Of a DNA stretch of 64,000 bases, positions 25,631 to 34,283 are shown in pieces. Made by a program: the position numbers and the translations under genes. The DNA is taken from positions 62,001 through 126,000 of the forward strand of contig DETD01000024.1 of the NCBI GenBank assembly GCA_002362105.1. The letters run 5' to 3'. The notes under the pieces are model-generated. The model was not told where the DNA came from. It was given only the letters and a program-made list of their open reading frames with translations, and searched no databases. This DNA comes from Bacteroidales bacterium UBA3297. Its GTDB lineage: Bacteria > Bacteroidota > Bacteroidia > Bacteroidales > Paludibacteraceae. Position 1 is the stretch's first letter. Each line of letters opens with the position of its first letter.

Positions 25631-27682
25631 ATGAATATACTCATATCTGCCCTCGGTGCAACACCTGATATTATAGAAGAGACCATTGGCATTTTCAACT
25701 ATAACGAAAATGTTGAATTTTATCAGGGAAATACTACTGTTAAGGCTCTACGAAATGACCTTGAGCGTGTGGACGAAGTGTGGCTTGTGGCAACCGACCA
25801 AAAGCATAAGGACTTGTCAAATGGCAAACAGATTCTCTCTTTACAGGAGAGTTTTGACTACATTTGTCGAAATTGTGCCCAATATAATGTTCACATCCGG
25901 ATTTTCGTGCTGGATGGTGTCGACGACATAGTAAACGAGGACGATGCACGAGCCTTTCATGACTTGCTTCTCCGTGTAGTTGCCTATGCTCATCAACAAA
26001 ATGTGGGCGGCAAGCTATATTTATCGTTGGCATGCGGAAGGAAAACAATGAGCACTGATATGCAAGATGCCGCCTATATTTTTGGATGTGACAACCTTTT
26101 GCATGTGTTGGGCGACAACAAAGAGGCTTCACACCCTATGTTGATGGGTAGCGTTACTCCTAACGAAGCTATTCGTGTACAAAATGTTGAGTTCGATTCT
26201 GATTTGGTGTTGCGCTGTAAGCCTTCTACCTCTTTTTTGAATGATGTTGAAGAACAAAAACAGCAGTCCCAGCATTTCTTTACATCGTATTATCTCAACG
26301 AGAAAGAAACGCGTTCTAACTTCCACATCCTTTACACACTGCCTCCTTCGGAAATAGCAAGACTGAAAAACAGCATTCTGGGTATCAACAAAGAGAAACA
26401 GGCCGAAGAAATAGAATGGTTGAGACAACTGCCCAAAACAGACCTGCACTGCCATCTGGGTGGCGTTCTTTACCCTATAGATATGATTGAGGTAGCAGAA
26501 TGCTACATTCCAAAAATTGAAGAAGAATTGCAATACAACCGCGCATATAGCGACTGGGTGAATCAACTTAAACAAGGACCTACTGCCCTACTTAGAAAAG
26601 TGGAATCCTGGAAGGAATGGTTAAATAATAAAAGCAAAGAACTAGAAGTTGAGAAGGGACTGATTACCGCTTCTATTATTCTGACCTACAAAAACAATGC
26701 GGAGGAACTCGGCAAACTGATATTCAAAAACTATTGGGAAAGCGAATGCGACTATAAGCAAATTGGCATCAACACCTATGAAGGTTTGGGTGACCTGCAA
26801 GGATCGGCCCTACTCTGCAACGAGGCGGCCATTAGAAGAACAGTTAACAAGCTAACAGACAGGTGTCGGAAAGAGAATGTCAAATACTTGGAGGTCAGAT
26901 GCTCACCCAACAATTACGAAAATAAGTCAACCGGACTTAGCCCCGATAAAATTCTGCTTGCTATTTGCGAGGAACTTAACAAGGCAGAGGAACTGACGTC
27001 GTCGCTACTCATCATAGCATCGCGCCATGGTGCAGAAGAAAAGATAAAACACAGCATTGAACTTGTACAACGCTTAAAAGGAAACGAACTCTTTAGAAAA
27101 TACTTCCGTGGTTTCGATTTGGCAGGCGACGAAAGTGCAAAAGCTGCAAAAGATGTCCGCGTACAATTTCTGGAAATAATGAAAGAGTGCTACAACATCA
27201 CCATACACGCTGGCGAAACTATGCCGAGCGAAAGCATTTGGGAGGCAGTCTACTACCTGAGTGCCGAACGCATCGGCCACGGACTGAAACTGTTAGAAAG
27301 CAAAGAACTTATGGACAAGTTGCTTGAACGTGGCATCGGCATTGAGATGTGCCCGTCGAGCAACTACCAAATTGTCGGTTACTGCGACAACTACTACCCC
27401 AATGAGACTTATTCACTCAACAAGTACCCGATAAAGTCCTACTTGGAAAAAGGACTGCGTGTCAGCATCAACACTGATGACCCTGGCATCTCGCTGACCG
27501 ACTGCACACACGAGTTGCACAAGGCGGCCCGAATGACAAAGGGCGGACTTTCGAAATGGGACATTCTTCAACTGATTTGTAATGGTTTCCGCACTGCATT
27601 CTTCCCTTACGAAAAGAAGAAAAGTCTAATAAGGGAAACAGAAAAAGATCTCGGCGAACTCATTGCAAAAGGGAAGTTATAA
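25631..27682 (+). CDS. cad1: CARF-adenosine deaminase effector Cad1
   Basis: The 683-residue protein has an N-terminal CARF domain (ISALGATPDIIEETIG; LYLSLACGRKTMS) that should bind cyclic oligoadenylate, and a C-terminal metal-dependent adenosine deaminase. The deaminase zinc ligands are visible: LHCH (His273, His275), HAGE (His526) and the TDDP aspartates (Asp616, Asp617), plus the RIGHG signature. Characterised Cad1 proteins, including one from a Bacteroidales bacterium, deaminate ATP to ITP on activation and stop phage growth. I start at the ATG at 25631 rather than the TTG at 25607 because the CARF strand begins right there (MNILISALGATPD). It is 20 bases after the AAA ATPase. ATP to ITP is family knowledge; activity of this copy is inferred. 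Confidence 0.92.
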   Translation: MNILISALGATPDIIEETIGIFNYNENVEFYQGNTTVKALRNDLERVDEVWLVATDQKHKDLSNGKQILSLQESFDYICRNCAQYNVHIRIFVLDGVDDIVNEDDARAFHDLLLRVVAYAHQQNVGGKLYLSLACGRKTMSTDMQDAAYIFGCDNLLHVLGDNKEASHPMLMGSVTPNEAIRVQNVEFDSDLVLRCKPSTSFLNDVEEQKQQSQHFFTSYYLNEKETRSNFHILYTLPPSEIARLKNSILGINKEKQAEEIEWLRQLPKTDLHCHLGGVLYPIDMIEVAECYIPKIEEELQYNRAYSDWVNQLKQGPTALLRKVESWKEWLNNKSKELEVEKGLITASIILTYKNNAEELGKLIFKNYWESECDYKQIGINTYEGLGDLQGSALLCNEAAIRRTVNKLTDRCRKENVKYLEVRCSPNNYENKSTGLSPDKILLAICEELNKAEELTSSLLIIASRHGAEEKIKHSIELVQRLKGNELFRKYFRGFDLAGDESAKAAKDVRVQFLEIMKECYNITIHAGETMPSESIWEAVYYLSAERIGHGLKLLESKELMDKLLERGIGIEMCPSSNYQIVGYCDNYYPNETYSLNKYPIKSYLEKGLRVSINTDDPGISLTDCTHELHKAARMTKGGLSKWDILQLICNGFRTAFFPYEKKKSLIRETEKDLGELIAKGKL

Positions 27683-27781
27683 TGAAACGATAGCATGACA
27701 TAAAAAGTTGTTGCAAAGAATTTCAATCCAATTAAAATTCATAAGACAACAACTAATGAAAACGCACAAAGAAAGAATTAT

Positions 27782-28360
27782 ATGAAAAAAGAAAATGTAC
27801 TTTGTGTTCCTGTCAATTCTCTTACCGATACATTCGATATAAATACAGGATACTGGCCAACAAATAAAGACAGCATTAATAAACTTCCATTCACATTTAA
27901 AGCAAGGGAACTCGCCGAAAGTGATTTCTCACACAAGCAACTCATTGCCTATGCCCTTGTATTCAACGAGATAGGCGAGCTACTCCACTACCAGCGCTGT
28001 GGCAGTGAAAAACGACTGAAAGGCATTTGGTCGGCTGGAATTGGCGGACACACCAACGACAACGATAAAGGCGACTCCCTATACGACACTCTAACTAACG
28101 GTCTGATTAGGGAATTTGAAGAGGAGACCGGATTGAAAATCAAGTTAGAAGATATTGAACTGCTTGGTATGATTAACGAAGAACAAACCGAAGTGGGGCA
28201 CTGCCATACGGGAGTAGTATTCAAAATTACCATCAACCCCGAAAAATTGGTTCTTGATACCGAAATAGGAAATCCGCACTGGGAAACCCCTGAATTATTA
28301 GATCTGACAAAATTCGAACTATGGTCGGGTTTAGCTATAAAACTGACCAGTCACAAATAA
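27782..28360 (+). CDS. Nudix hydrolase in the CARF effector cluster
   Basis: The 192-residue protein has a Nudix box whose catalytic core is intact (REFEEETGL, Arg110-Leu118), while the first half is degenerate (KGDSLYD where Gx5E is expected). The upstream GIWSAGIGGHTN strand fits the fold, and QLIAYALVFNEIGELLHYQRC resembles the isopentenyl-diphosphate isomerase-like branch. Nudix enzymes hydrolyse nucleoside diphosphates linked to another group. It lies 99 bases after cad1 and 8 bases before the CARF nuclease, so it is almost certainly co-transcribed with them. Possible substrates are ITP or dITP made by Cad1, other nucleotides, or a signalling nucleotide; none can be chosen from sequence. 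Confidence 0.82.
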   Translation: MKKENVLCVPVNSLTDTFDINTGYWPTNKDSINKLPFTFKARELAESDFSHKQLIAYALVFNEIGELLHYQRCGSEKRLKGIWSAGIGGHTNDNDKGDSLYDTLTNGLIREFEEETGLKIKLEDIELLGMINEEQTEVGHCHTGVVFKITINPEKLVLDTEIGNPHWETPELLDLTKFELWSGLAIKLTSHK

Positions 28361-28368
28361 CAAAGAAC

Positions 28369-29508
28369 ATGCGAATACTTTTATCAATACTTTCCGACTA
28401 CCTGCAACCCAACTTCCTGCTCATAAAAGAAATGGAAGGTCAATACGACGAGCTGGTTTTCGTCACCACACCCGAAATGGAGAAAAAGGAGAAAGGCAGC
28501 CATCTGGAAAAGGCCTTGAACCTTGAACCAGGCTCGGTAAAAAGAATAACCACCACCGAAGACGATTTCAAAACGATAACTGACGCTCTTGCCACACAAT
28601 TGACTGCAGATGAAGAAACAGCCTACATTGTAAACATAACAGGAGGCACAAAACTACTGTCGCTGGCGCTCTATGAATATCTGAAAGACAAGGACGCCAC
28701 CTTCTATTATATCCCCATCGGGAAAAACACCATTAGGAATATAGACAACACAGAAATTGCGCAACTGGGTTACAGAATGAACCTTACAGAATACCTAACC
28801 CTAAGCGGACTGAGTTTCGAAAGCGACAACAGCCTGATACACACTGCCTCCGAAACGGAAGGACTGTTCGGGCTGTGCAAAGACACTGACTTCCATACAT
28901 CAGAGGTAACTAGAATAAAAGATGCGCACGAACAAGCGACTGCCGAAGACAGAAGTTATTATAGCGGCACGTGGTTTGAGGAATACTGTTACAATCGCCT
29001 GAAGAAAGAGTTAAAACTCGATGACAAGTTCATCTGCAAAAGTGCTAAAATCTTCAGAAAAGGTTCAGAAACAAATGACAACGAAATTGATATTATGTTC
29101 ATGAAAGAAAACATACTCTATATGGCGGAATGTAAAGTAACTACATTTGGGGAATCCAAATCACCTAAAGATGCCATCGAAAAATACTTATATAAACTGG
29201 CTGCCATTGCCAAAGATTTTGGATTGAGGGTTAACTCGTACCTGCTGACCCTACAAGACACTAAAAAAATGCCACTAAACTCTCAGAAAAATTTAAAGAA
29301 AAGAATGCAAATTCTTGGAATTAAAGACCTTATTGATTGCAACAAATTTAGAATGAGCACCCCTCTCATATCTGACAATACAGCGGCATACAAACCCACA
29401 ATAGTAGATACTACCCCAAAAAACAAAGAAAAACAACATACGCCCACCCATATTGAGACAAAAATTCCACAACTGGGTGTAAAAATTATTGGTAAAATAG
29501 AACTTTAA
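28369..29508 (+). CDS. CARF-PD-(D/E)xK nuclease (Card1/Can2-like)
   Basis: The 379-residue protein has an N-terminal CARF domain (RILLSILSDYLQPN; YIVNITGGTKLLSLALYEYL) and a C-terminal restriction-type nuclease domain of the DUF1887 family. The PD-(D/E)xK residues are visible as NEIDIMF (Glu239, Asp241) and AECKV (Glu254, Lys256). Relatives Card1 and Can2 are switched on by cyclic tetra-adenylate and cut single-stranded DNA and/or RNA or nick supercoiled DNA. I start at the ATG at 28369, 8 bases after the Nudix stop, because the longer frame overlaps that gene and lacks CARF features. The last ~45 residues are a polar Thr/Lys-rich tail. Confidence 0.9.
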   Translation: MRILLSILSDYLQPNFLLIKEMEGQYDELVFVTTPEMEKKEKGSHLEKALNLEPGSVKRITTTEDDFKTITDALATQLTADEETAYIVNITGGTKLLSLALYEYLKDKDATFYYIPIGKNTIRNIDNTEIAQLGYRMNLTEYLTLSGLSFESDNSLIHTASETEGLFGLCKDTDFHTSEVTRIKDAHEQATAEDRSYYSGTWFEEYCYNRLKKELKLDDKFICKSAKIFRKGSETNDNEIDIMFMKENILYMAECKVTTFGESKSPKDAIEKYLYKLAAIAKDFGLRVNSYLLTLQDTKKMPLNSQKNLKKRMQILGIKDLIDCNKFRMSTPLISDNTAAYKPTIVDTTPKNKEKQHTPTHIETKIPQLGVKIIGKIEL

Positions 29509-29520
29509 AAACAGAAAGAA

Positions 29521-31227
29521 ATGGCAAACAAAAAATTTATATCTTTTTTAGGTGGCAGTAATTATCAATACTGCGACTATTGGAAAGATGGAAAATCATA
29601 CGGTGATGTACGTTTTATACAAGAAGCCACCATAAACTATCTTATAGAGAAAGAAAATTGGTGTAATAAAGATGAAGTGATAATTCTTCTGACAAAAGAC
29701 GCGAATTCATTAAATTGGGTAAATGGGGGGCACAAAAACAAAGAAACAAAAGAGATTCTATGTGATAAGAGGACTGGATTACCATACGAAGGACTTCATA
29801 CCAGACTTGAAAAATACGATTTAACAATAGCACCTGTGCCTGAAATTCCAAATGGCAACGACGAATTTGAAATAATGAAAATTTTTAAAACGATTTTCGA
29901 TTTATTAGATGAAGGCGACGAACTGTATTTTGACATAACACACGGTTTTCGATATTTACCAATGCTTATAATTGTATTGGGTAACTATGCGAAATTCCTA
30001 AAAAATGTAAAAATAAAAAGCATAACATATGGAAACTTTGAGGTGAGTAAACAAATAGGTCATGGAATTATAGTTGATCTTTTACCTCTCTCAATACTAC
30101 AAGATTGGACCTACGCCGCAGGTCAGTATTTAGATAGTGGAAATGCAAAACCACTAATAAAACTATCAGAGGACAACTACAAACCTATATTAAGAGACAG
30201 CAAAGGCAATGACGTCACAGCCCAAAATTTACGATACTTTACCACAAATTTGAATAATGTGATTGATGATTTTAAATTCTGCCGTGGCTTAAGCATTATT
30301 AACTCCGATAATATCGCCCCTCTAAAAGAAGCTATTAAACAATTAGGTGAAAATACAATAGAGCCTCTTATTCCTATACTCAAAAAAATTTCAGATTCAT
30401 TTTTAAATTTTGACGCTGAAAAAGATATAAAGAACGCATACTATGCATCAAAATGGTGTTTTGACAACGGGCTTTACCAACAAGCTGCAACTATTTTACA
30501 AGAAGCTGTAGTTACATTAGTCTGTCAAAGGAATAACATTCCTATTGACAACAAAGAAGACCAAAGAGAAATTGTCAACAAAGCTTTTAAATTAAGCGTA
30601 AAAGGGAAAAAAGAAGAGGAAGGTAACAATTGGGAAAAAATAGAGGAATCAGAAAAACCTATATTACGCATATTACTTCATGACAACATAATTGATAATA
30701 ATGAATTTGCAAAGACATTCGATGAACTAACTGGGGTCAGAAACGACTATAATCACTCGGGAATGCGAACTAATCCATCAGAATGCAAAAAGTTAAAGAA
30801 AAATATAGAGTCAATTATAAATAGATGCGAGGTACTATTTGAAAATTACGTCTCTAATAAAGAGAAACTTTTCATAAATTTCAGTAACCATCCTTCATGT
30901 GACTGGTCTGAGATTCAAAAGATGCATGCAATGGAACAATTTGGAACAATTAAAGATATGGAATTTCCAATTATTAGTCCAAACGCAACAGATTCAGAAA
31001 TTATCAATTTAGCAGAAAAAAAACTTGAAGAAATAAAAGAAATGAGTTTTAACTACCAAACAACTATTCACATTATGGGTGAAATGACCCTCACCTACCA
31101 CTTGGTAAACCTTCTAAAACAGAACGGGTTCACTTGTGTTGCTTCTACCACAGAAAGGAAGGTCAACTACTTGGAAGACGGAACAAAAAACGTTACCTTT
31201 AATTTTGTCAGATTTAGAGAGTACTAA
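29521..31227 (+). CDS. csx1: CARF-HEPN ribonuclease of the Csx1/TM1812 family
   Basis: The 568-residue protein has the CARF N-terminus ISFLGGSNYQYC and the TM1812-type motif ELYFDITHGFRYLPML, with a central helical region and a HEPN RNase motif GVRNDYNH (Arg407 to His412, Rx4H). Cyclic oligoadenylate binding should activate non-specific RNA cutting. After the HEPN domain comes an extra module of about 60 residues (IHIMGEMTLTYHLVNLL, CVASTTERKVNY, FNFVRFREY) outside the usual HEPN fold. The gene is markedly AT-rich compared with the next one. It lies 12 bases after the CARF nuclease and is the last gene of the effector run. Confidence 0.88.
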   Translation: MANKKFISFLGGSNYQYCDYWKDGKSYGDVRFIQEATINYLIEKENWCNKDEVIILLTKDANSLNWVNGGHKNKETKEILCDKRTGLPYEGLHTRLEKYDLTIAPVPEIPNGNDEFEIMKIFKTIFDLLDEGDELYFDITHGFRYLPMLIIVLGNYAKFLKNVKIKSITYGNFEVSKQIGHGIIVDLLPLSILQDWTYAAGQYLDSGNAKPLIKLSEDNYKPILRDSKGNDVTAQNLRYFTTNLNNVIDDFKFCRGLSIINSDNIAPLKEAIKQLGENTIEPLIPILKKISDSFLNFDAEKDIKNAYYASKWCFDNGLYQQAATILQEAVVTLVCQRNNIPIDNKEDQREIVNKAFKLSVKGKKEEEGNNWEKIEESEKPILRILLHDNIIDNNEFAKTFDELTGVRNDYNHSGMRTNPSECKKLKKNIESIINRCEVLFENYVSNKEKLFINFSNHPSCDWSEIQKMHAMEQFGTIKDMEFPIISPNATDSEIINLAEKKLEEIKEMSFNYQTTIHIMGEMTLTYHLVNLLKQNGFTCVASTTERKVNYLEDGTKNVTFNFVRFREY

Positions 31228-31306
31228 ACATACAAAAGAGGAAGACGTAAATTTTAGTAATTTCTTACCTTTACTGCTAGCACTTTCCAAATCGGCAGAC
31301 CAGCAT

Positions 31307-31334
31307 TAATTTTGCCCAAAAACAATTATCTTTG
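31307..31334 (+). promoter_or_regulatory. Possible -7 elements before AAA-ATPase/PDDEXK gene
   Basis: Two matches to TAnnTTTG occur: TAATTTTG at 31307-31314 and TATCTTTG at 31327-31334. Neither has a TTG at the right distance, so only half of the consensus is met. Confidence 0.35.
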
Positions 31335-31352
31335 TAGAAAATGTAGACGATT

Positions 31353-32939
31353 ATGGCAGACAAGAGAAGATTCCCCCTCGGCATACAGACCTTCAGCGAA
31401 ATTATTGAGGGCAACTACCTGTATGTGGACAAGAGCGAGTACGTTTACAACCTGACCCACCAATACAAATACGTCTTCCTCTCACGTCCACGCCGTTTCG
31501 GCAAAAGCCTGCTGGCAAGTACCTTCCGCTCTTATTTCGAAGGACGTAAAGAACTTTTCGACGGGCTCAAAGCTGGAGAGATGGAAAAAGATTGGGAAAA
31601 ATACCCAGTGTTCCACTTCAATATGAGTACTGCAAAATACACCGACATCGAGGACACGAAAAACAGACTTAATGCTATGATTTGTGACTATGAGGCGGTG
31701 TATGGTGAAGATGCCTATAACAAGGATATTAAAGGCCGACTACAAAGTCTGTTCAAAAGAGCCCACCAGCAAATGGGGAAGCCGGTCGTAATACTCATCG
31801 ACGAGTACGACTCGCCTATGCTTGAAGTGATGCACGACCCGAAGAAGCTGGCCGATTTCCGCAACCTCTTCCGCTCGTTCTACAGCCCCATCAAGGATTG
31901 TGACGAGCACATCCGCTTCGCCTTCATCACAGGCATCAGCAAGTTCAGCCAGCTGAGCATTTTCAGTGAAATCAACAACTTGAAAAAAATCAGTATGCTC
32001 GATGCGTACGATGCTGTTTGCGGAATTGCCAAGGACGAGGCCCTGTCGCAATTACGTCCGCAAATCCAAGAGTTTGCAGATGCAAAAGAATGGACATTCG
32101 ACGAGGCCGTAGAAAAGTTGACCCTGCAATATGACGGTTACCATTTCAGCGAAAATTCACGTGACATATTCAACCCGTTCAGCCTACTGAACGCCCTAAA
32201 CGACAAAAAGTTGTACAGCTACTGGTTCGACAGCGGCACGCCAAGCTGGCTGATCAAACAGCTCAAAAAATTCGATTTCAAGATTGAGCAACTGGAAGGG
32301 GCCAAGACTGCCACCACCGACTTCGACGCGCCTACGGAGGGCATGACAACGGCCTTCCCCCTGCTCTACCAGAGCGGATACATCACCATCAAAGACTATA
32401 ATAAAAAGCAAGAATTGTACACGCTTGCCGTTCCTAACAACGAAGTGCGTATCGGCTTGTACCGAAGCCTCATTCCCTTCTACCTCGCACCCGACACGCG
32501 AGAGTCGAACGTCTTTATTGCCAATTTCGGCGTCTGCCTGCAAGACGACCAGTTGGACGAGGCACTCCGCCTGATGCGCTCTTTCATAGGCGGCATTCCC
32601 TACGACTATATGCAGGAGAAAGAGAAGAGCTACCACCTGATTTTCTTCCTGATAGCCCGTCTGCTCTGCCAGTTTGTCGATTCCGAGGTGAGAAGTTCAG
32701 CCGGACGGAGCGATATGGTGCTAAAGACCCCGACCCACATCTACGTTTTCGAATTCAAGTTCCAGGGCAAGTTAGACAAGGCCCTGCTACAGATAGACGA
32801 AAAAGGCTACCTTATTCCTTACGAGTGCGACAGACGACAACTCGTAAAGGTGGCAGTCAACTTTTCTACTGAAGGACGCACCATCGACGGTTGGGCAATT
32901 GACCGGGGAAACGGGGCCGACTACACCGTGTTTGAATAG
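31353..32939 (+). CDS. AAA-ATPase-like protein with PDDEXK_9 nuclease domain
   Basis: The 528-residue protein has an N-terminal AAA-ATPase-like domain (PF09820 type): PLGIQTFSEIIEGNYLYVDKS, Walker A SRPRRFGKSLLAS, Walker B VVILIDEYDSPML and ITGISKFSQLSIFSE. Its C-terminal PDDEXK_9 domain (formerly DUF1703) shows AGRSDMVLKTP and YVFEFKFQGK, the Asp and ExK of the nuclease fold. The family is abundant in Bacteroidetes and of unknown function; defence or selfish-element roles have been suggested. A second copy at 44230-45795 shares the same architecture and many motifs, so the pair brackets the middle of the island. A perfect 18-bp-arm terminator follows. Confidence 0.85.
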   Translation: MADKRRFPLGIQTFSEIIEGNYLYVDKSEYVYNLTHQYKYVFLSRPRRFGKSLLASTFRSYFEGRKELFDGLKAGEMEKDWEKYPVFHFNMSTAKYTDIEDTKNRLNAMICDYEAVYGEDAYNKDIKGRLQSLFKRAHQQMGKPVVILIDEYDSPMLEVMHDPKKLADFRNLFRSFYSPIKDCDEHIRFAFITGISKFSQLSIFSEINNLKKISMLDAYDAVCGIAKDEALSQLRPQIQEFADAKEWTFDEAVEKLTLQYDGYHFSENSRDIFNPFSLLNALNDKKLYSYWFDSGTPSWLIKQLKKFDFKIEQLEGAKTATTDFDAPTEGMTTAFPLLYQSGYITIKDYNKKQELYTLAVPNNEVRIGLYRSLIPFYLAPDTRESNVFIANFGVCLQDDQLDEALRLMRSFIGGIPYDYMQEKEKSYHLIFFLIARLLCQFVDSEVRSSAGRSDMVLKTPTHIYVFEFKFQGKLDKALLQIDEKGYLIPYECDRRQLVKVAVNFSTEGRTIDGWAIDRGNGADYTVFE

Positions 32940-32960
32940 ATTTTAATTTTTTGCAGGTTT

Positions 32961-33008
32961 TAGCCTTGAAAGGTAGACAGTGTCTACCTTTCAAGGCTAT
33001 TTTTTTAT
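32961..33008 (+). terminator. Near-perfect long palindromic terminator
   Basis: AGCCTTGAAAGGTAGACA (32962-32979) and TGTCTACCTTTCAAGGCT (32981-32998) are perfect 18-base arms around one base, followed by ATTTTTTT. It closes the upstream AAA-ATPase/PDDEXK gene. Confidence 0.85.
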
Positions 33009-33186
33009 ATATGGTGGAGAAGATTGAACCTTGCAACGAAAAATCTCATAAACATTAATAGGGAAAATGCCACGCAATAGCTTTGCATACAGCCTTCAGA
33101 ACATTTTCTGAACTTTGCATCCGTAATCGCTAACAACGGTTACCGACCCAGCCAGAAATCATCTGACTGAACAGGTTGTAATTGGT
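33009..33186. other. Intergenic sequence upstream of the DUF697 gene
   Basis: No ORF is convincing. Segments such as CGCTAACAACGG (about 33127) resemble part of the repeated leader-like element further on, so an older copy may lie here. Confidence 0.3.
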
Positions 33187-33262
33187 CCACAGCCCCAGTG
33201 GCTGACACAACCCAAACTCATATAGCACGTATGCAGTACAGTGCGGCATGGGTTTGTAACTA
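33187..33262 (+). repeat. Leader-like structured repeat, copy 1
   Basis: A short hairpin CAGCC-CCAGT-GGCTG is followed by CACAACCCAA and then GTATGCAGTACAGT flanked by segments that can pair (GCAC/GTGC). Copy 2 at 33962-34041 shares the hairpin and the 14-base core. It ends about 33 bases before the DUF697 start. Confidence 0.5.
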
Positions 33263-33295
33263 TAATAAAGTACTGCTAATTAAAATTAAATAATA

Positions 33296-33715
33296 ATGAC
33301 ACAAAAAATAGAACAACAAGCAGCCAACACAATTAAGTATTACGCCGGGGTGGCTGCCGGCATTGGTGCAATTCCAGTGCCGTGTTCCGACGCTGTGCTC
33401 CTTTCTGGTCTGCAGATCAAGATGGTGAAGGACATTTTCGAAAAGTTTGGTATAGTGGCCAGTTTCGTCGACTATGCCGCCGAACTTATCGCTTCACGCA
33501 TCGCCACGCAGGTTGGTAAGTCTGTCGCAGGTAACCTGTTGAAGCTGATTCCAGGCGTGGGCTCGGCCATCGGAGGTGCCATCAATGCTAGTGTGGCTTC
33601 GGGCGTAACCTACGTGTTTGGGCGTGGAACAGTCAAGGCTGCAAAAGTCATTGTAGAGAATGGCTGGCAGCGCAACAGTAGTATGATTGTGAGCGTATTG
33701 AAGCAGTGCCTTTAA
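33296..33715 (+). CDS. Small DUF697-like membrane-associated protein
   Basis: This 139-residue protein resembles DUF697 domains: AGVAAGIGAIPVPCSDAVLLSGLQIKMVKDIFEKFG, shown here by its pieces AGVAAGIGAIPVP and LQIKMVKDIFEKFG, then LLKLIPGVGSAIGGAINASVAS. In other proteins DUF697 is a membrane-associated helical region attached to GTPases, but no GTPase is present here. Two hydrophobic glycine/alanine-rich hairpins suggest membrane insertion. It is preceded by the structured repeat and followed by two tiny ORFs. A role as a membrane-acting partner in the defence island is possible but unsupported. Confidence 0.7.
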   Translation: MTQKIEQQAANTIKYYAGVAAGIGAIPVPCSDAVLLSGLQIKMVKDIFEKFGIVASFVDYAAELIASRIATQVGKSVAGNLLKLIPGVGSAIGGAINASVASGVTYVFGRGTVKAAKVIVENGWQRNSSMIVSVLKQCL

Positions 33716-33846
33716 CAAGAAGGGTTGCCAATTGCGCAATGGTTCATCCGGACTTGTTCCGGCTTCTCGTTCCATGGGTAATGTCTGGCAGACGTTGCCA
33801 CATGAGACTGTTTTAAGTATTTTATTAATATAAAATTTAAATTCTA

Positions 33847-33945
33847 ATGAATTTAATGATAAAGGCGTTTACGTCCGTAGTCCTACTTGTCGCAGGGTCA
33901 ACACTGGGCAAGAAGACGCTGGACCAGGCCAAAAAGAAATTATAG
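33847..33945 (+). CDS. Putative 32-residue hydrophobic-basic peptide
   Basis: An ORF from an ATG at 33847 to a TAG encodes 32 residues: a hydrophobic start (IKAFTSVVLLVAGSTLG) and a basic amphipathic tail (KKTLDQAKKKL). It follows an AT-rich stretch typical of Bacteroidetes translation starts. The profile is like a small membrane peptide or toxin, but chance ORFs of this size are common. Confidence 0.35.
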   Translation: MNLMIKAFTSVVLLVAGSTLGKKTLDQAKKKL

Positions 33946-33961
33946 GTGGTTGACATTTTCT

Positions 33962-34041
33962 CCAGCCCACAGTGGCTGATTCTACCCAACACCGCAAGGA
34001 GCGTATGCAGTACAGTCTGCCGAGCGGTGTCGCGAAACAAC
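33962..34041 (+). repeat. Leader-like structured repeat, copy 2
   Basis: CAGCC-CACAGT-GGCTG, then ACCCAA, then ACACCGC pairing with GCGGTGT around the core GTATGCAGTACAGT. The core matches copy 1 exactly while the flanking stem differs and still pairs, which suggests conserved RNA structure. It ends about 37 bases before the ATG of the 43-residue ORF. Confidence 0.5.
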
Positions 34042-34077
34042 AAAATACCTGTACTGTTTCATATAATTCATATTTAA

Positions 34078-34209
34078 ATGTTAAAAGAATTAATTAAGTT
34101 ATTAGGCCCTTGGGGCGAAGTCGCTGAAACTGCTGGTGTTAAACTCGGCGAAGTGTTGAACGATATTATTGACGACATTTTTCCGGAAGATGACAACCAT
34201 GCCAAGTAA
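34078..34209 (+). CDS. Putative 43-residue small protein
   Basis: An ORF from an ATG at 34078 to a TAA encodes MLKELIKLLGPWGEVAETAG, then VKLGEVLNDIIDDIFPEDDN. It is amphipathic and acidic at the C-terminus, with codon use like a real gene. It lies directly downstream of the second structured repeat, in the same arrangement as the DUF697 gene behind the first, which supports expression. Confidence 0.5.
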   Translation: MLKELIKLLGPWGEVAETAGVKLGEVLNDIIDDIFPEDDNHAK

Positions 34210-34283
34210 GCCCTTATTTCGTACACCACCGCAAGGCGACTTTTTTCCTGTTGGTAAAGTGAATTACGCAGCAAGCCTGCTTT

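Noticed and set aside
33716..33846. Possible fourth copy of the structured leader element
   Set aside because: It has a small CCGG hairpin but lacks the CAGCC/GGCTG hairpin and the GTATGCAGTACAG core.
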